Positions 23,568 to 32,469 of a stretch of 64,000 bases of DNA are shown piece by piece. Positions within the stretch are counted from its first letter, which is position 1; each line of letters starts with the position of its first letter. The notes below the pieces were generated by a model. That model was not told the origin of the DNA and ran no database searches. It saw nothing but the letters and a program-made list of their open reading frames with translations. This stretch comes from Luteimonas yindakuii (GTDB lineage: Bacteria; Pseudomonadota; Gammaproteobacteria; Xanthomonadales; Xanthomonadaceae): positions 2,108,001-2,172,000 of the forward strand of contig NZ_CP039383.2 in NCBI RefSeq assembly GCF_004803715.2, written 5' to 3'. Both the position numbers and the translations under genes were made by a program.

Positions 23568-25589
23568 TCACTCCACCACCGGTGCGACGTCGCCACCGAC
23601 CGCCGCCGCGACGCGCTCCACCAGCGTGGGCCAGTCGACGTTGCGGTTGTGGCCGACGACATCCAGCCGCGGCAGGCCGGAGCCTTCGACGATAGTAAAG
23701 GTGTTGCCCGCTGAACGCAGTCCGCCCATCTCGCAGACCTCGTTGCGCAGGCGGCAGCTGATGCCGATGCGGCGGTAACCGAAGTCGTCGAACAGGCCGA
23801 TGAGCTGCGCCTGCAGCGAGCCGGCGAACGATGCATCGCCGACACTCGAGATGTCCTGCACCGCGCGCTGGCTGATGCGCTGGCGCACGCCACGCCGTGG
23901 TTCGGTATGCAGCTCGCCATCGAACGCCGCGAGCTGCCAGTCGACCAGCCGCAGGCCGTCGAAGCGGCCATGCAGACGCCCGTCGATCTGGCCGATGTCG
24001 AACACCTCGGTCAGCGTGGTGAGATCCAGATCCTCCAGCTCGATGTCGGCCGACAGCGACGGCGCCACCCCGAACGGCCGTTCCAGCGACAGCGAGCCGA
24101 AACGCACTTCGCCGTCGAATACATGCATGGCCAGTCCGCCGTCGAAATCGAGGCGGTGATCGGCATAGCGCATGCGCGGAATCTCGCCGCTGAGGGTGCC
24201 GGCGAACGCCGGCCAACCGAACGCGGCGGCGAGTTCGCCAAGATGCAGCGCCTCGACCGCCAGGCCCGACTCGATCCGCATGCCCTGGCCCTGCGCCGGC
24301 AGCAGCAGCGACAACCCGGAAAACCGCAGTTGACCGTCGAGCACGTCGATGGCGACGTCCTCGCGCAGGTCCAGTCGCCCGCGGGCACTGCGGAACGGCA
24401 GCCTCGCCGGGCCGAATTCCACCGCCTGCAGGCTGCCACCGCGCCAGGACAGCACACTGTCGACCGTCGCCCCTTCGGAAATGCGCAGCTCGCCGTCCAG
24501 CCCGGTGAACGCGAAACGATCGCGGCCATCGACGATGTCGACACCGCGCAGGCCGGCGTCGATGCCCGCGAGCGCGCCATCGGCCACCCGCACGTGTGCA
24601 TCGAAGGTGCCCGCCAGCCTCAACCCGGAGAGACCGGCGACGCCGAGCCAGCCCGACAGGTAGCGCGACGGCAGCAGCGCGGCATCGTCGCTGTGCAGGC
24701 GCAGGTCCAGCGCGCGCAGCGATGCGTCCGCGCCCAGCGCCACCGCACCCTCCGCGCGCAGGGCGGCGCCGTCGTCCCAGCGCAGGTACGGAAACCGCCA
24801 CCCGGCGCCCGGCCCCTCACTGATGGCATCGAGCGCCAGCGCGATCGGCGCGGTCGGCAGTTCGAGGTAGGCAGCGCCGAGCAGCAGGTTGGCCCCGCGC
24901 AGCGTCCCGCGCACCGCAAGCACGTTGGCCTCGCCCGGCTGCCGGTAGTCCACGTCGACCGCAAGGTCGATGTTCTCGCCCGCAAGCGCGCCATCGTCGG
25001 AGTCGAAGGCCAGCCCACGCCCGTGCAGCCCGGCCTCGATGCGCAGTGGTGCCGACTCGGCGATGTGCACGTCGACGCGGCCCTCGAGCGTGCCCTGCTG
25101 CGGCTGCAGCGTGGGCGCTGCCTGCTGGATCAGCGCGGTGGCCCAGGCCAGCGGCACCCGTGCGAGGTCGATCCGCACGAGGTCGGGCGAATCCGCAGCG
25201 CGATGCAGCGCCAGCGTCGAGCCGCCCCGCGCGAGTCGTGCCGAGACCACCGAGGCGTCCAGCACCACTGCCAGCGAGAACGGTGCATTACGTCCCGAAC
25301 GCAGCGTGCCGGCGCAGTGCCATGCGCCCATATCGGGCCGACGCAGCGGGCAACGCCAGTCGAGGTCGCGGAAGCTGTAGCCCAGTGTTGGCGATTCCGC
25401 GCGTTCGGCCCGCAGGTGCAGCTCGCCGGCATCCGCACCTTCGGGCCAGTGCAGACGCACGCGCACGCCATGCAGCTCCGCCACTGCGGTCTCCACCCGC
25501 TCGATCGTCGCCTCCGCGGTACGCGCCATCGCGAACCCGGGCAGTGAGCACCCCGCGGCGACCAGGAGTAGGATGAGGAGGCGACCCAT
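23568..25589 (-). CDS. ydbH: YdbH-like intermembrane phospholipid transport protein
   Basis: 673-residue exported protein of the AsmA/TamB-like superfamily, as in E. coli YdbH, which spans the periplasm and helps phospholipids reach the outer membrane. An N-terminal signal/lipobox segment (LLILLLVAAGC) is followed by a long run of beta-strand repeats rich in Leu/Val and Asp. The C-terminus contains the family pattern DISSVGDASFAGSLQAQLIG, then FGYRRIGISCRLRNEVCEMGG and PRLDVVGHNRNVDWPTLVER. ATG at 25589 gives the signal peptide, but no ribosome-binding site is evident, so the start is uncertain. It overlaps no other gene and precedes ydbL. The response regulator gene lies divergent, 15 bp away. 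Confidence 0.8.
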   Translation of the reverse strand: MGRLLILLLVAAGCSLPGFAMARTAEATIERVETAVAELHGVRVRLHWPEGADAGELHLRAERAESPTLGYSFRDLDWRCPLRRPDMGAWHCAGTLRSGRNAPFSLAVVLDASVVSARLARGGSTLALHRAADSPDLVRIDLARVPLAWATALIQQAAPTLQPQQGTLEGRVDVHIAESAPLRIEAGLHGRGLAFDSDDGALAGENIDLAVDVDYRQPGEANVLAVRGTLRGANLLLGAAYLELPTAPIALALDAISEGPGAGWRFPYLRWDDGAALRAEGAVALGADASLRALDLRLHSDDAALLPSRYLSGWLGVAGLSGLRLAGTFDAHVRVADGALAGIDAGLRGVDIVDGRDRFAFTGLDGELRISEGATVDSVLSWRGGSLQAVEFGPARLPFRSARGRLDLREDVAIDVLDGQLRFSGLSLLLPAQGQGMRIESGLAVEALHLGELAAAFGWPAFAGTLSGEIPRMRYADHRLDFDGGLAMHVFDGEVRFGSLSLERPFGVAPSLSADIELEDLDLTTLTEVFDIGQIDGRLHGRFDGLRLVDWQLAAFDGELHTEPRRGVRQRISQRAVQDISSVGDASFAGSLQAQLIGLFDDFGYRRIGISCRLRNEVCEMGGLRSAGNTFTIVEGSGLPRLDVVGHNRNVDWPTLVERVAAAVGGDVAPVVE

Positions 25590-25604
25590 CCAGGAAGGAT
25601 ACCC

Positions 25605-26351
25605 ATGGACCGTAGCGGCCCGAGCACGCCCCGTCTGCTGCTGGTCGAGGACGAACCCGCAAGCCGCCTGTTCCTGCAGGCCGCTGCCGCCGCGCTGCCG
25701 GCGCAGGTGGATACCGCGGCGCGGCTGTCCGAGGCCTACGCGCTGGCGCAGACACGCGACTACGCACTGTGGATGGTCGATGCCAACCTGCCCGATGGCG
25801 ATGGTGGCGCCCTGCTGCGCCGCCTGCGCGAACATGGCCTGGACACGCCGGCCATCGCCCATACCGCGGCCTGCGACGAAGCCGAACGCCAGCGCCTGCT
25901 CGCGGAGGGCTTCGTCGACGTGGCGATCAAGCCGCTCAGCGCCGCCGCATGGCAGGACGCGATCCGTGCCGCGCTGGATGGCCGTGCAGCCGACGATGGC
26001 CGCGGCTTGCCACAGCCCGCCAGCGCCAGCGCGCCGGTGTGGGACGATCTCGCGGCGACGCGTGCGCTCGGCGGCAACCCGACCCACGTGACCGCCCTGC
26101 GCGACCTGTTCCTCGCCGAGTTGCCGGTGGTGCGTGAGCAGGTGGTGGCGGCGGCACGCATCCATGACCACGACCGTCTTCGCGGCGCGTTGCACAAGCT
26201 GCGTGCGAGTGCCGGCTTCGTCGGCGCTGCACGGGTCGACCGCGCGGTGCAGGCGTTGCAGGCGATGCCCGACGACGCCTCCGCGCTGCAGGGCTTCCTC
26301 GAAGCCACCGACCAGACCTTCGCCACGCCGCAATCGGCCCACACGGCCTGA
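25605..26351 (+). CDS. Response regulator with C-terminal Hpt domain (REC-Hpt)
   Basis: 248 residues. A receiver domain (residues 9-125) has the acidic pair VEDE, the phospho-accepting Asp59 in VDANLPDGDG and Lys109 in IKPLS. A histidine phosphotransfer domain follows (residues 150-245) with its histidine at residue 197 in GALHKLRASAGFVG. There is no kinase or DNA-binding output domain. Such a protein would pass phosphate between an unknown hybrid kinase and a response regulator, or act as a phosphate sink. It has a good AGGAAGGA site before ATG 25605. No cognate kinase is encoded nearby. Confidence 0.85.
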   Translation: MDRSGPSTPRLLLVEDEPASRLFLQAAAAALPAQVDTAARLSEAYALAQTRDYALWMVDANLPDGDGGALLRRLREHGLDTPAIAHTAACDEAERQRLLAEGFVDVAIKPLSAAAWQDAIRAALDGRAADDGRGLPQPASASAPVWDDLAATRALGGNPTHVTALRDLFLAELPVVREQVVAAARIHDHDRLRGALHKLRASAGFVGAARVDRAVQALQAMPDDASALQGFLEATDQTFATPQSAHTA

Positions 26352-26384
26352 CCCGCCCACGGGCGCGCGCTCCCCCCGGGGCGG

Positions 26385-27155
26385 TCAGTCCGTTGCGGGG
26401 TGCGGCGGGTGCGGCGGACGCGCAGGCGCGTTGACCGGTCCGGCGAGCCGGCCGAGATCGGCCATCAGTTCCCATGACTTCAGCCCGCGCGGCCCGAGAT
26501 GGTGCACGAGCACGTCGCGCAATACACGGCGCAGGCCCGGCAGGTCGTCGACCTCCGGCGTTTCGTCGGCCGCGAGCGCAAGCAGTGCACGCCCCGTCGC
26601 CGCCCGGCTGCGCTCGCCGTCGCGCTCGCTGAACACCCGGCGCGCGCCGTGCTCGGCGTCGAGCCGGTAACGCGCGGCGGGATCGATCGGCGCGCCGTCG
26701 CCGTCGGTATCCCAGCCCAGACCGAAGCCAAGCGCGTCGAGCAGGTCGCGCTCGAAACGCCGCAGCGTCCAGGCCAGGCCGGGCGCTGCGAGCCGTCCGC
26801 GAACCTCGGCATAGAGGTCGAAGAGCCCCGCATGCGGATCCTGTCGCGGGGCCAGCCGCAGCACCAGTTCGTTGACGTAGAAGCCGGCCAGCACCGCATC
26901 GCCGGTGAGCGCCGGCGCGCGGTCGACCGCTTCGGCACCGGTCAGTGTCGCCAGCTCGCCGCGCTGCACCGCATCGAAGCGGATGTGCTGCAGCGGCTGC
27001 AGTGCGGCACGCAGCGCATGGCGGCGTGGTGACTGCACGCCACGCGCCAGCAGGCCGAGCCGGCCCTGCGACAGGCTCAGCACCTCGACCAGCAGGCTGG
27101 TCTCGCGCCAGCGCCGCGTATGCAGGACGAAGGCGGGCTCGCCGGTGTATCGCAT
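26385..27155 (-). CDS. recO: DNA repair protein RecO
   Basis: 256 residues. RecO anneals complementary strands and loads RecA with RecR (recR is also in this window at 58135). An N-terminal OB-fold (residues 1-80, with [24 protein letters not shown]) and a C-terminal helical domain are recognisable; the zinc cysteines of some RecO proteins are absent, as in other gammaproteobacteria. ATG at 27155. It follows era by 36 bp, the standard rnc-era-recO order. Confidence 0.92.
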   Translation of the reverse strand: MRYTGEPAFVLHTRRWRETSLLVEVLSLSQGRLGLLARGVQSPRRHALRAALQPLQHIRFDAVQRGELATLTGAEAVDRAPALTGDAVLAGFYVNELVLRLAPRQDPHAGLFDLYAEVRGRLAAPGLAWTLRRFERDLLDALGFGLGWDTDGDGAPIDPAARYRLDAEHGARRVFSERDGERSRAATGRALLALAADETPEVDDLPGLRRVLRDVLVHHLGPRGLKSWELMADLGRLAGPVNAPARPPHPPHPATD

Positions 27156-27191
27156 GGGCTGGGTTCCGGAAGGCGCGGACGCCGGCGGCGA

Positions 27192-28121
27192 TCAGCGGTC
27201 CGGGCGGCCCGGATCCTCGTAGCCGAATGCACGCAGCGCGGCCTCGTCGTCGGACCAGCCCTCGCGCACGCGCACCCAGGTCTCGAGGAACACCTTGCGG
27301 TCGAACAGCCGTTCCATGCCCAGCCGCGCCTTGCCGCCGATCTCCTTCAGCCGCGTGCCGCCCTTGCCGATCACGATCGCCTTCTGGCCCTCGCGCTCGA
27401 CCCAGATCACCGCGGAGATGCGCGCCATGCCGGCGTCGTCGACGAACTGCTCGATCTCCACCGTGGTGGCATACGGCAGCTCCGCGCCGAGCTGGCGCAT
27501 CAGCTGTTCGCGCAGCAGTTCGGCGGCAAGGAAACGTTCGCTGCGATCGGTGATCGCGTCCTCTTCGTACAGCGCGGCCTGCTGTGGCAGCAGCGGCAGC
27601 ACCGCAGCCACCAGCCCGTCCAGGCCCTTGCGCTTGAGCGCGGACACCGGATGCACGTTGGCGAACTCGCGGCCTTCGGACACCTTTGCGAGGTAGGGCA
27701 GCAGCGAACCCTTGTCCTTGATGCGATCGACCTGGTTCACGACCAGCAGCACCGGCACGCCGCTGGAGTGCAGCAGTTCGTAGGCGGCGGTGTCCTCGTC
27801 TTCCCACCGCCCGGCCTCGATCACCAGGAAGGCCGCGTCGACGCCCTCGACGGCACCGCGCGCGGCGCGGTTCATCCAACGATGCATCGCGGTGGCGCTG
27901 GCCTTGCCCTGCTCGCGGTGCAGGCCGGGGGTGTCCACCAGCACCAGCTGGCCCTCTGGCAGCGTGGCCACGCCGAGCAGGCGATGGCGCGTGGTCTGCG
28001 GCCGGTTGGAGACGATGCTGACCTTGGCGCCGACCAGGGCGTTGATCAGGGTGGATTTGCCCACGTTGGGGCGGCCGATCACGGCGACATGGCCGGCGCG
28101 GTAGGAGGTGTTTTCTGTCAT
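27192..28121 (-). CDS. era: GTPase Era
   Basis: 309-residue ribosome-assembly GTPase that binds 16S rRNA. G1 is GRPNVGKST (residues 16-24), G3 is DTPG (about 60), G4 is NQVD, and the C-terminal KH domain carries [15 protein letters not shown]. The start ATG 28121 follows a 302-bp gap after rnc, unusually long for this normally tight operon; the gap contains interspersed repeats, so era may have its own promoter there. Confidence 0.97.
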   Translation of the reverse strand: MTENTSYRAGHVAVIGRPNVGKSTLINALVGAKVSIVSNRPQTTRHRLLGVATLPEGQLVLVDTPGLHREQGKASATAMHRWMNRAARGAVEGVDAAFLVIEAGRWEDEDTAAYELLHSSGVPVLLVVNQVDRIKDKGSLLPYLAKVSEGREFANVHPVSALKRKGLDGLVAAVLPLLPQQAALYEEDAITDRSERFLAAELLREQLMRQLGAELPYATTVEIEQFVDDAGMARISAVIWVEREGQKAIVIGKGGTRLKEIGGKARLGMERLFDRKVFLETWVRVREGWSDDEAALRAFGYEDPGRPDR

Positions 28122-28193
28122 TCGCGCATTGTATGCGTCGCTGCGGCAGCGGCGGGCGAAGACTCCGGTCCGCGTGGGAGCGCAGGCTATTTC

Positions 28194-28227
28194 CTGCCAC
28201 GGATCCACGCGGATCGGGATGCGTGGG
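28194..28227 (+). repeat. Period-10 CGCGGATNNN repeat copy
   Basis: CTGCCACGGATCCACGCGGA begins here and the GGAT unit recurs at 10-bp spacing (28201, 28211) before degrading. It is related to 28374-28409 (opposite orientation), 47053-47086 and 13125-13146. It is in the era-rnc gap, with no coding potential of its own. Confidence 0.6.
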
Positions 28228-28373
28228 ACCGTCGTCTCCCATCGAGCGCCTCGCGATCACGTGCTACCGACAGCGGCATCGATTTCGGGGTCAGGTCCCC
28301 GGCGCGTTTTGCGCCGGCTTGATCGGGACTCCAGGCGCGCTCCGGGGCCGCCCCGCCAGCTCCATTGACCCGC

Positions 28374-28409
28374 CTGATCCGCGTTGATCCGCGCGGATCC
28401 GCGGCAGAA
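28374..28409 (-). repeat. Period-10 CGCGGATNNN repeat copy, inverted
   Basis: On the minus strand it reads TTTCTGCCGCGGATCCGCGC, then GGAT units continue at 10-bp spacing (three full units). It is the clearest copy in the window and ends 15 bp before the rnc stop codon. Between this copy and the one at 28194 the gap (28228-28373) shows no gene that I can support; only a short GC-rich palindrome near 28300 (CCGGCGCGTTTTGCGCCGG) stands out. Confidence 0.65.
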
Positions 28410-28423
28410 AAACGGGAGCGCCG

Positions 28424-29089
28424 TCAGCGCGGCCCTTCCAGCTGCTCGAGGATTGCCGCCGCCGCGGCCTGCTCGGCGGCACGCCGCGAACCACCCTCGC
28501 CCTCGCTGGTCAGCGCCGGCTCGGTGATCCGGCACGCGACGACGAAGGTGCGCGCGTGCTCGTCGCCGCTCTCGCCCAGCAGCTCGTAAAGCGGCAACGG
28601 CCGCTGCCGCCCCTGCAGCCATTCCTGCAGGCGGGTCTTGGCGTCCTTGCCGACCTTGTTGATCTCGAAGCCCTCGAGCTCCGGTTCCAGCCAGGCCAGC
28701 ACCGCGACGCGGCAGGCAGCGAAGCCGGCATCCAGATAGATCGCCGCGATCACCGCTTCCAGCGCATCCGAGAGGATCGAATCACGGCGATGGCCGCCGG
28801 ACTTCATCTCACCCGGGCCCAGCATCAGCCGCGGGCCGACATCGAGCCGGCGGGCAATGCGCGCCAGCGTGGATTCGCGCACCAGTTCGGCGCGCGCGCG
28901 CGTCAGCGCACCTTCGTCGGCACGTGGGAAACGCTGGTACAGCGCCTCCGCGGCGACCAGGCCGAGCAGCGCATCGCCAAGGAACTCGAGCCGCTCGTTG
29001 TGTGGCGCGCCGGCACTGCGATGGGTCAGCGCCTGCGCGAGCAGGCCCTGGTCGGCAAAGCGGTGGCCGAAGGGGTCACCGCCGGCCAT
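28424..29089 (-). CDS. rnc: Ribonuclease III
   Basis: 221-residue double-strand RNA endonuclease for rRNA and mRNA processing. The RNase III signature [13 protein letters not shown] (residues about 35-47) contains the catalytic acidic residues, and the second part ([16 protein letters not shown]) holds the conserved Glu and Asp. A C-terminal dsRNA-binding domain (about 152-221, from [10 protein letters not shown]) is complete. ATG at 29089 is preferred over a GTG three codons upstream. It lies between DUF4845 (18 bp) and era (302 bp). Confidence 0.95.
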   Translation of the reverse strand: MAGGDPFGHRFADQGLLAQALTHRSAGAPHNERLEFLGDALLGLVAAEALYQRFPRADEGALTRARAELVRESTLARIARRLDVGPRLMLGPGEMKSGGHRRDSILSDALEAVIAAIYLDAGFAACRVAVLAWLEPELEGFEINKVGKDAKTRLQEWLQGRQRPLPLYELLGESGDEHARTFVVACRITEPALTSEGEGGSRRAAEQAAAAAILEQLEGPR

Positions 29090-29107
29090 CGCGTGCACGC
29101 ACCGGCA

Positions 29108-29488
29108 TTATTCGCCGGCGCCCGAGCGTGTCAGCGCCTGCGAGGCGTTGAACTTGCCGACCACGTCGAGGTTGCCCACCAGCGGGCGGCGGATCTCGTA
29201 GTTCACGTCCATCTGCCAGCCATTGTCGATCCGGCGCAGCTTGACGTGTTCCTTCTTCACGTTTTCCGAGTAGCTGATGTACAGCCGGCGGAAGAACAGG
29301 TCCTGGATCCGCGCGGGATCCTGCGTGGCGATGCCGGGCTCCTGCGCCAGGCCCTTGAGCGCCTGGCGCACGCTGTAGTACTCCGAATACATCGGGAACA
29401 GCTTCATCAGGATGTAGGCGGCAAACCCCACCACCGACAACACGATGACGAACCCCAGCAGGGTCATCCCCTTCTGCTTCTGCTTCAT
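29108..29488 (-). CDS. DUF4845 membrane protein
   Basis: 126 residues. A short basic N-terminus (M-K-Q-K-Q-K-G) precedes a transmembrane helix (about residues 9-30), then a periplasmic domain containing MYSEYYSVRQALKGLA and DNGWQMDVNYEIRRPL, which mark the DUF4845 family. This gene is always found between lepB and rnc in gammaproteobacteria; the function is unknown. ATG at 29488. Confidence 0.88.
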   Translation of the reverse strand: MKQKQKGMTLLGFVIVLSVVGFAAYILMKLFPMYSEYYSVRQALKGLAQEPGIATQDPARIQDLFFRRLYISYSENVKKEHVKLRRIDNGWQMDVNYEIRRPLVGNLDVVGKFNASQALTRSGAGE

Positions 29489-29568
29489 TGCCCTTCTCCC
29501 CGAAAGGTGCATGTCCGGCTGCGATCCTAGCGGCAGGCCCGCCCCTTGGACAGAGCCGGATCGTGTGG

Positions 29569-30360
29569 TCAGCGGATGCTGCGGCCGATGCGGTCGAAGC
29601 CGACACCGCCGGCAGCACCGTCCCAGTTCATCCAGATCAGGAACGCCTTGCCGCGCAGCTGGCTCTCGGGCAGCTCGCCCCAGAAGCGGCTGTCGTCGCT
29701 GCGGTCGCGGTTGTCGCCCATCACGAAGTAGTGCCCCGGCCGTACCGTCCACTCGCCTTCGCCCGGGTCGCGGAACGGCAGGCCGGTGATCTCGAGCACT
29801 TCATGGCTGCGCCCGGGCATCTCCTCGCGCAGCAGCGTGGCACCGGTCATTTCCTGGCCACGGCCACGGCCCTCGTAGGCGCCGCCATCGCTGTAGTCGA
29901 AGGCCTCGCCGTTCACGTACACCGTGTTGTCGCGGTAGGCGATGGTGTCGCCGGGCAGGCCGATGACGCGCTTGATCCAGTCCTGGTCGGGATGGTGCGG
30001 CGGGCGGAACACCACCACGTCGCCGCGCTCGGGTTCGCCGATGGCGATGACCTTGTGGTTGTTGATCGGCAGCCGCAGGCCGTACGAGAACTTGTTGACC
30101 AGGATGAAGTCGCCGATCAGCAGCGTCGGCATCATCGAACTGGAGGGAATGCGGAACGGTTCGGCGATGAAACTGCGCAGGATCAGCACCGCCGCCAGGA
30201 TCGGGAAGAAGCTGCGCGCGTAGTCCACGAGCACCGGCTCGCTTGCCTCCAGCAGGCCCGCCCGGCGCGCACGGCGCTTTGCGAAGACCAGGCGATCGAG
30301 CAGCCAGATCAGGCCGCTCAGGAGGGTCAGGCTGACCAGTCCGATTTCAAACCACTTCAT
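29569..30360 (-). CDS. lepB: Signal peptidase I
   Basis: 263-residue inner-membrane protease that removes Sec/Tat signal peptides. Two N-terminal transmembrane helices (residues 5-22 and 50-68) are followed by the catalytic domain: the nucleophile Ser in RIPSSSMMPTL (about residue 75), the general base Lys in DWIKRVIGLPGD and the closing GDNRDRSDDSRFWG. ATG at 30360. It follows lepA by about 100 bp. Confidence 0.96.
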   Translation of the reverse strand: MKWFEIGLVSLTLLSGLIWLLDRLVFAKRRARRAGLLEASEPVLVDYARSFFPILAAVLILRSFIAEPFRIPSSSMMPTLLIGDFILVNKFSYGLRLPINNHKVIAIGEPERGDVVVFRPPHHPDQDWIKRVIGLPGDTIAYRDNTVYVNGEAFDYSDGGAYEGRGRGQEMTGATLLREEMPGRSHEVLEITGLPFRDPGEGEWTVRPGHYFVMGDNRDRSDDSRFWGELPESQLRGKAFLIWMNWDGAAGGVGFDRIGRSIR

Positions 30361-30462
30361 TGGCGCTCCTTTGGAGCCGTGCTGCGCGATGGCAGGCGGG
30401 CGCAGGGCGACGCGCGCGGATGCGCGACGCCGGAGCCGTCGATGGGGCGTCCACCAGCGGGA

Positions 30463-32259
30463 TCACGAATCGCGGCTGGTGTTGAGCACGGCGAGGAAAG
30501 CTTCCTGGGGAATTTCGACGCGTCCGACCTGCTTCATGCGCTTCTTGCCTTCCTTCTGCTTTTCCAGGAGCTTCTTCTTGCGCGAGATGTCGCCACCATA
30601 GCATTTGGCCAGCACGTTCTTGCGCAGTGCCTTGACCGTGGTGCGGGCGATGATCTGCGAACCGATCGCGGCCTGGATGGCGACGTCGAACTGCTGGCGC
30701 GGGATCAGGTCCTTCATCTTCTCGGTGAGCTCGCGACCACGCCGGTCGGCGTGGCTGCGGTGCACGATCACCGACAGCGCATCGACCTTGTCGCCGTTGA
30801 TGAGGATGTCGACGCGCACGAACGGACCGGCGTCGAAGCGCACGAAGGTGTAGTCCAGCGAGGCGTAGCCGCGGCTGACCGACTTCAGCTTGTCGAAGAA
30901 ATCCAGCACCACTTCGGCCATCGGCAGCTCGTAGGCGACCTGCACCTGGCTGCCCATGTAGGTGATGCCGATCTGGCTGCCGCGCTTTTCCTCGCACAGG
31001 GTGATCACCGCACCGACGTAGTCCGGCGGGGTGAGGATGTTGGCGCGGATGATCGGCTCGCGGATCTCCTCGATCAGGTTCACCGCCGGCAGCTGCGCGG
31101 GATTGTCCAGCGGCAGGATCCCGCCGTCGGTCCTGAGGATCTCGTAGATGACGGTCGGTGCGGTGCTGATCAGGTTGAGGTCGTATTCGCGCTCCAGGCG
31201 CTCCTGCACGATCTCCATGTGCAGCATGCCGAGGAAGCCGCAGCGGAAGCCGAAGCCCATCGCCTCGGAGCTCTCGGGCTCGAAGCGCAGCGCGGCGTCG
31301 TTGAGGCGCAGCTTGTCGAGCGCCTCGCGCAGGTCCGGGTAGTCCTCGGCATCGACCGGGAACAGGCCGGCGAACACGCGCGGCTGCATTTCCTGGAAGC
31401 CGGGCAGCGGCTCGGCCGCCGGGTCGGCCATCAGGGTCAGCGTGTCGCCGACCGGTGCGCCGTGCACGTCCTTGATGCTGGCGTTGATCCAGCCCACCTC
31501 GCCCGCGCGCAGTGACGGCATTTCCTTGCGCTTCGGCGTGAACACGCCGACCTTGTCGACCAGATGCCAGCGGCCGGTGGACATCACCTGGATCTTGTCG
31601 CCGGCCTTGATCTCGCCCTGCATGACGCGCACCAGCGACACCACGCCCAGATAGTTGTCGAACCACGAGTCGATGATCAGCGCCTGCAGCTTGTTGCTGC
31701 CGCGGTCGGCCGGCGGCGGGATGCGATGCACGATCGCCTCCAGCACGTCTTCCATGTTCAGGCCGGTCTTGGCACTGACCGCCACCGCATCGGAAGCGTC
31801 GATGCCGATCACCGCCTCGATCTCGCCCTTGGCACGGTCGATATCGGCGGTCGGCAGGTCGATCTTGTTGAGCACCGGCACCACTTCCAGGCCCTGCTCG
31901 ATGGCGGTGTAGCAGTTCGCCACCGACTGCGCTTCCACGCCCTGGGCGGCGTCCACCACCAGCAGCGCGCCTTCGCAGGCGGCCAGCGAGCGGCTGACTT
32001 CATAGGAGAAGTCGACGTGGCCGGGGGTGTCGATGAAGTTGAGGAAGTAGGTCTCGCCGTTGCGCGCCGTGTACGGCACCGAGACCGACTGCGACTTGAT
32101 GGTGATGCCGCGCTCGCGCTCGATCGGGTTGTTGTCGAGGACCTGCGCTTCCATCTCGCGCGCGGTGAGGCCACCGCACAGCTGGATGATGCGGTCGGCG
32201 AGCGTCGACTTGCCGTGGTCGACGTGGGCGATGATGGAGAAGTTGCGGATATTCCGCAT
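30463..32259 (-). CDS. lepA: Elongation factor 4 (LepA)
   Basis: 598-residue translational GTPase that acts in ribosome assembly and back-translocation. G1 is AHVDHGKST (residues 11-19), G3 is DTPGH, G4 is NKID; the C-terminal LepA-specific domain is complete ([20 protein letters not shown] and [17 protein letters not shown]). Start 32259 (M-R-N-I-R-N-F) matches the family; an ATG four codons upstream (32271) is possible. It is followed by lepB and preceded by the mucD gene, about 200 bp apart. Confidence 0.96.
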   Translation of the reverse strand: MRNIRNFSIIAHVDHGKSTLADRIIQLCGGLTAREMEAQVLDNNPIERERGITIKSQSVSVPYTARNGETYFLNFIDTPGHVDFSYEVSRSLAACEGALLVVDAAQGVEAQSVANCYTAIEQGLEVVPVLNKIDLPTADIDRAKGEIEAVIGIDASDAVAVSAKTGLNMEDVLEAIVHRIPPPADRGSNKLQALIIDSWFDNYLGVVSLVRVMQGEIKAGDKIQVMSTGRWHLVDKVGVFTPKRKEMPSLRAGEVGWINASIKDVHGAPVGDTLTLMADPAAEPLPGFQEMQPRVFAGLFPVDAEDYPDLREALDKLRLNDAALRFEPESSEAMGFGFRCGFLGMLHMEIVQERLEREYDLNLISTAPTVIYEILRTDGGILPLDNPAQLPAVNLIEEIREPIIRANILTPPDYVGAVITLCEEKRGSQIGITYMGSQVQVAYELPMAEVVLDFFDKLKSVSRGYASLDYTFVRFDAGPFVRVDILINGDKVDALSVIVHRSHADRRGRELTEKMKDLIPRQQFDVAIQAAIGSQIIARTTVKALRKNVLAKCYGGDISRKKKLLEKQKEGKKRMKQVGRVEIPQEAFLAVLNTSRDS

Positions 32260-32469
32260 CGAATGGGTCATGGAAGGCGCGTCGGCGTCGGGGGCGAAAA
32301 ACACGCCATTGTCGCACAGGGGGCACAGCCCCCAGGTGCGCGCTTTGCAGGCGGATCGACGACCCGGGCCCGCTCCGGCTGCCCGCCGGCACCAGGCGAC
32401 AGGCGGCTGCGGGCCGCGGCGTTGGCGGCAGCCCTGCGCCGGGTGGGGCGCAGGGGCCTGGCCGACGGG

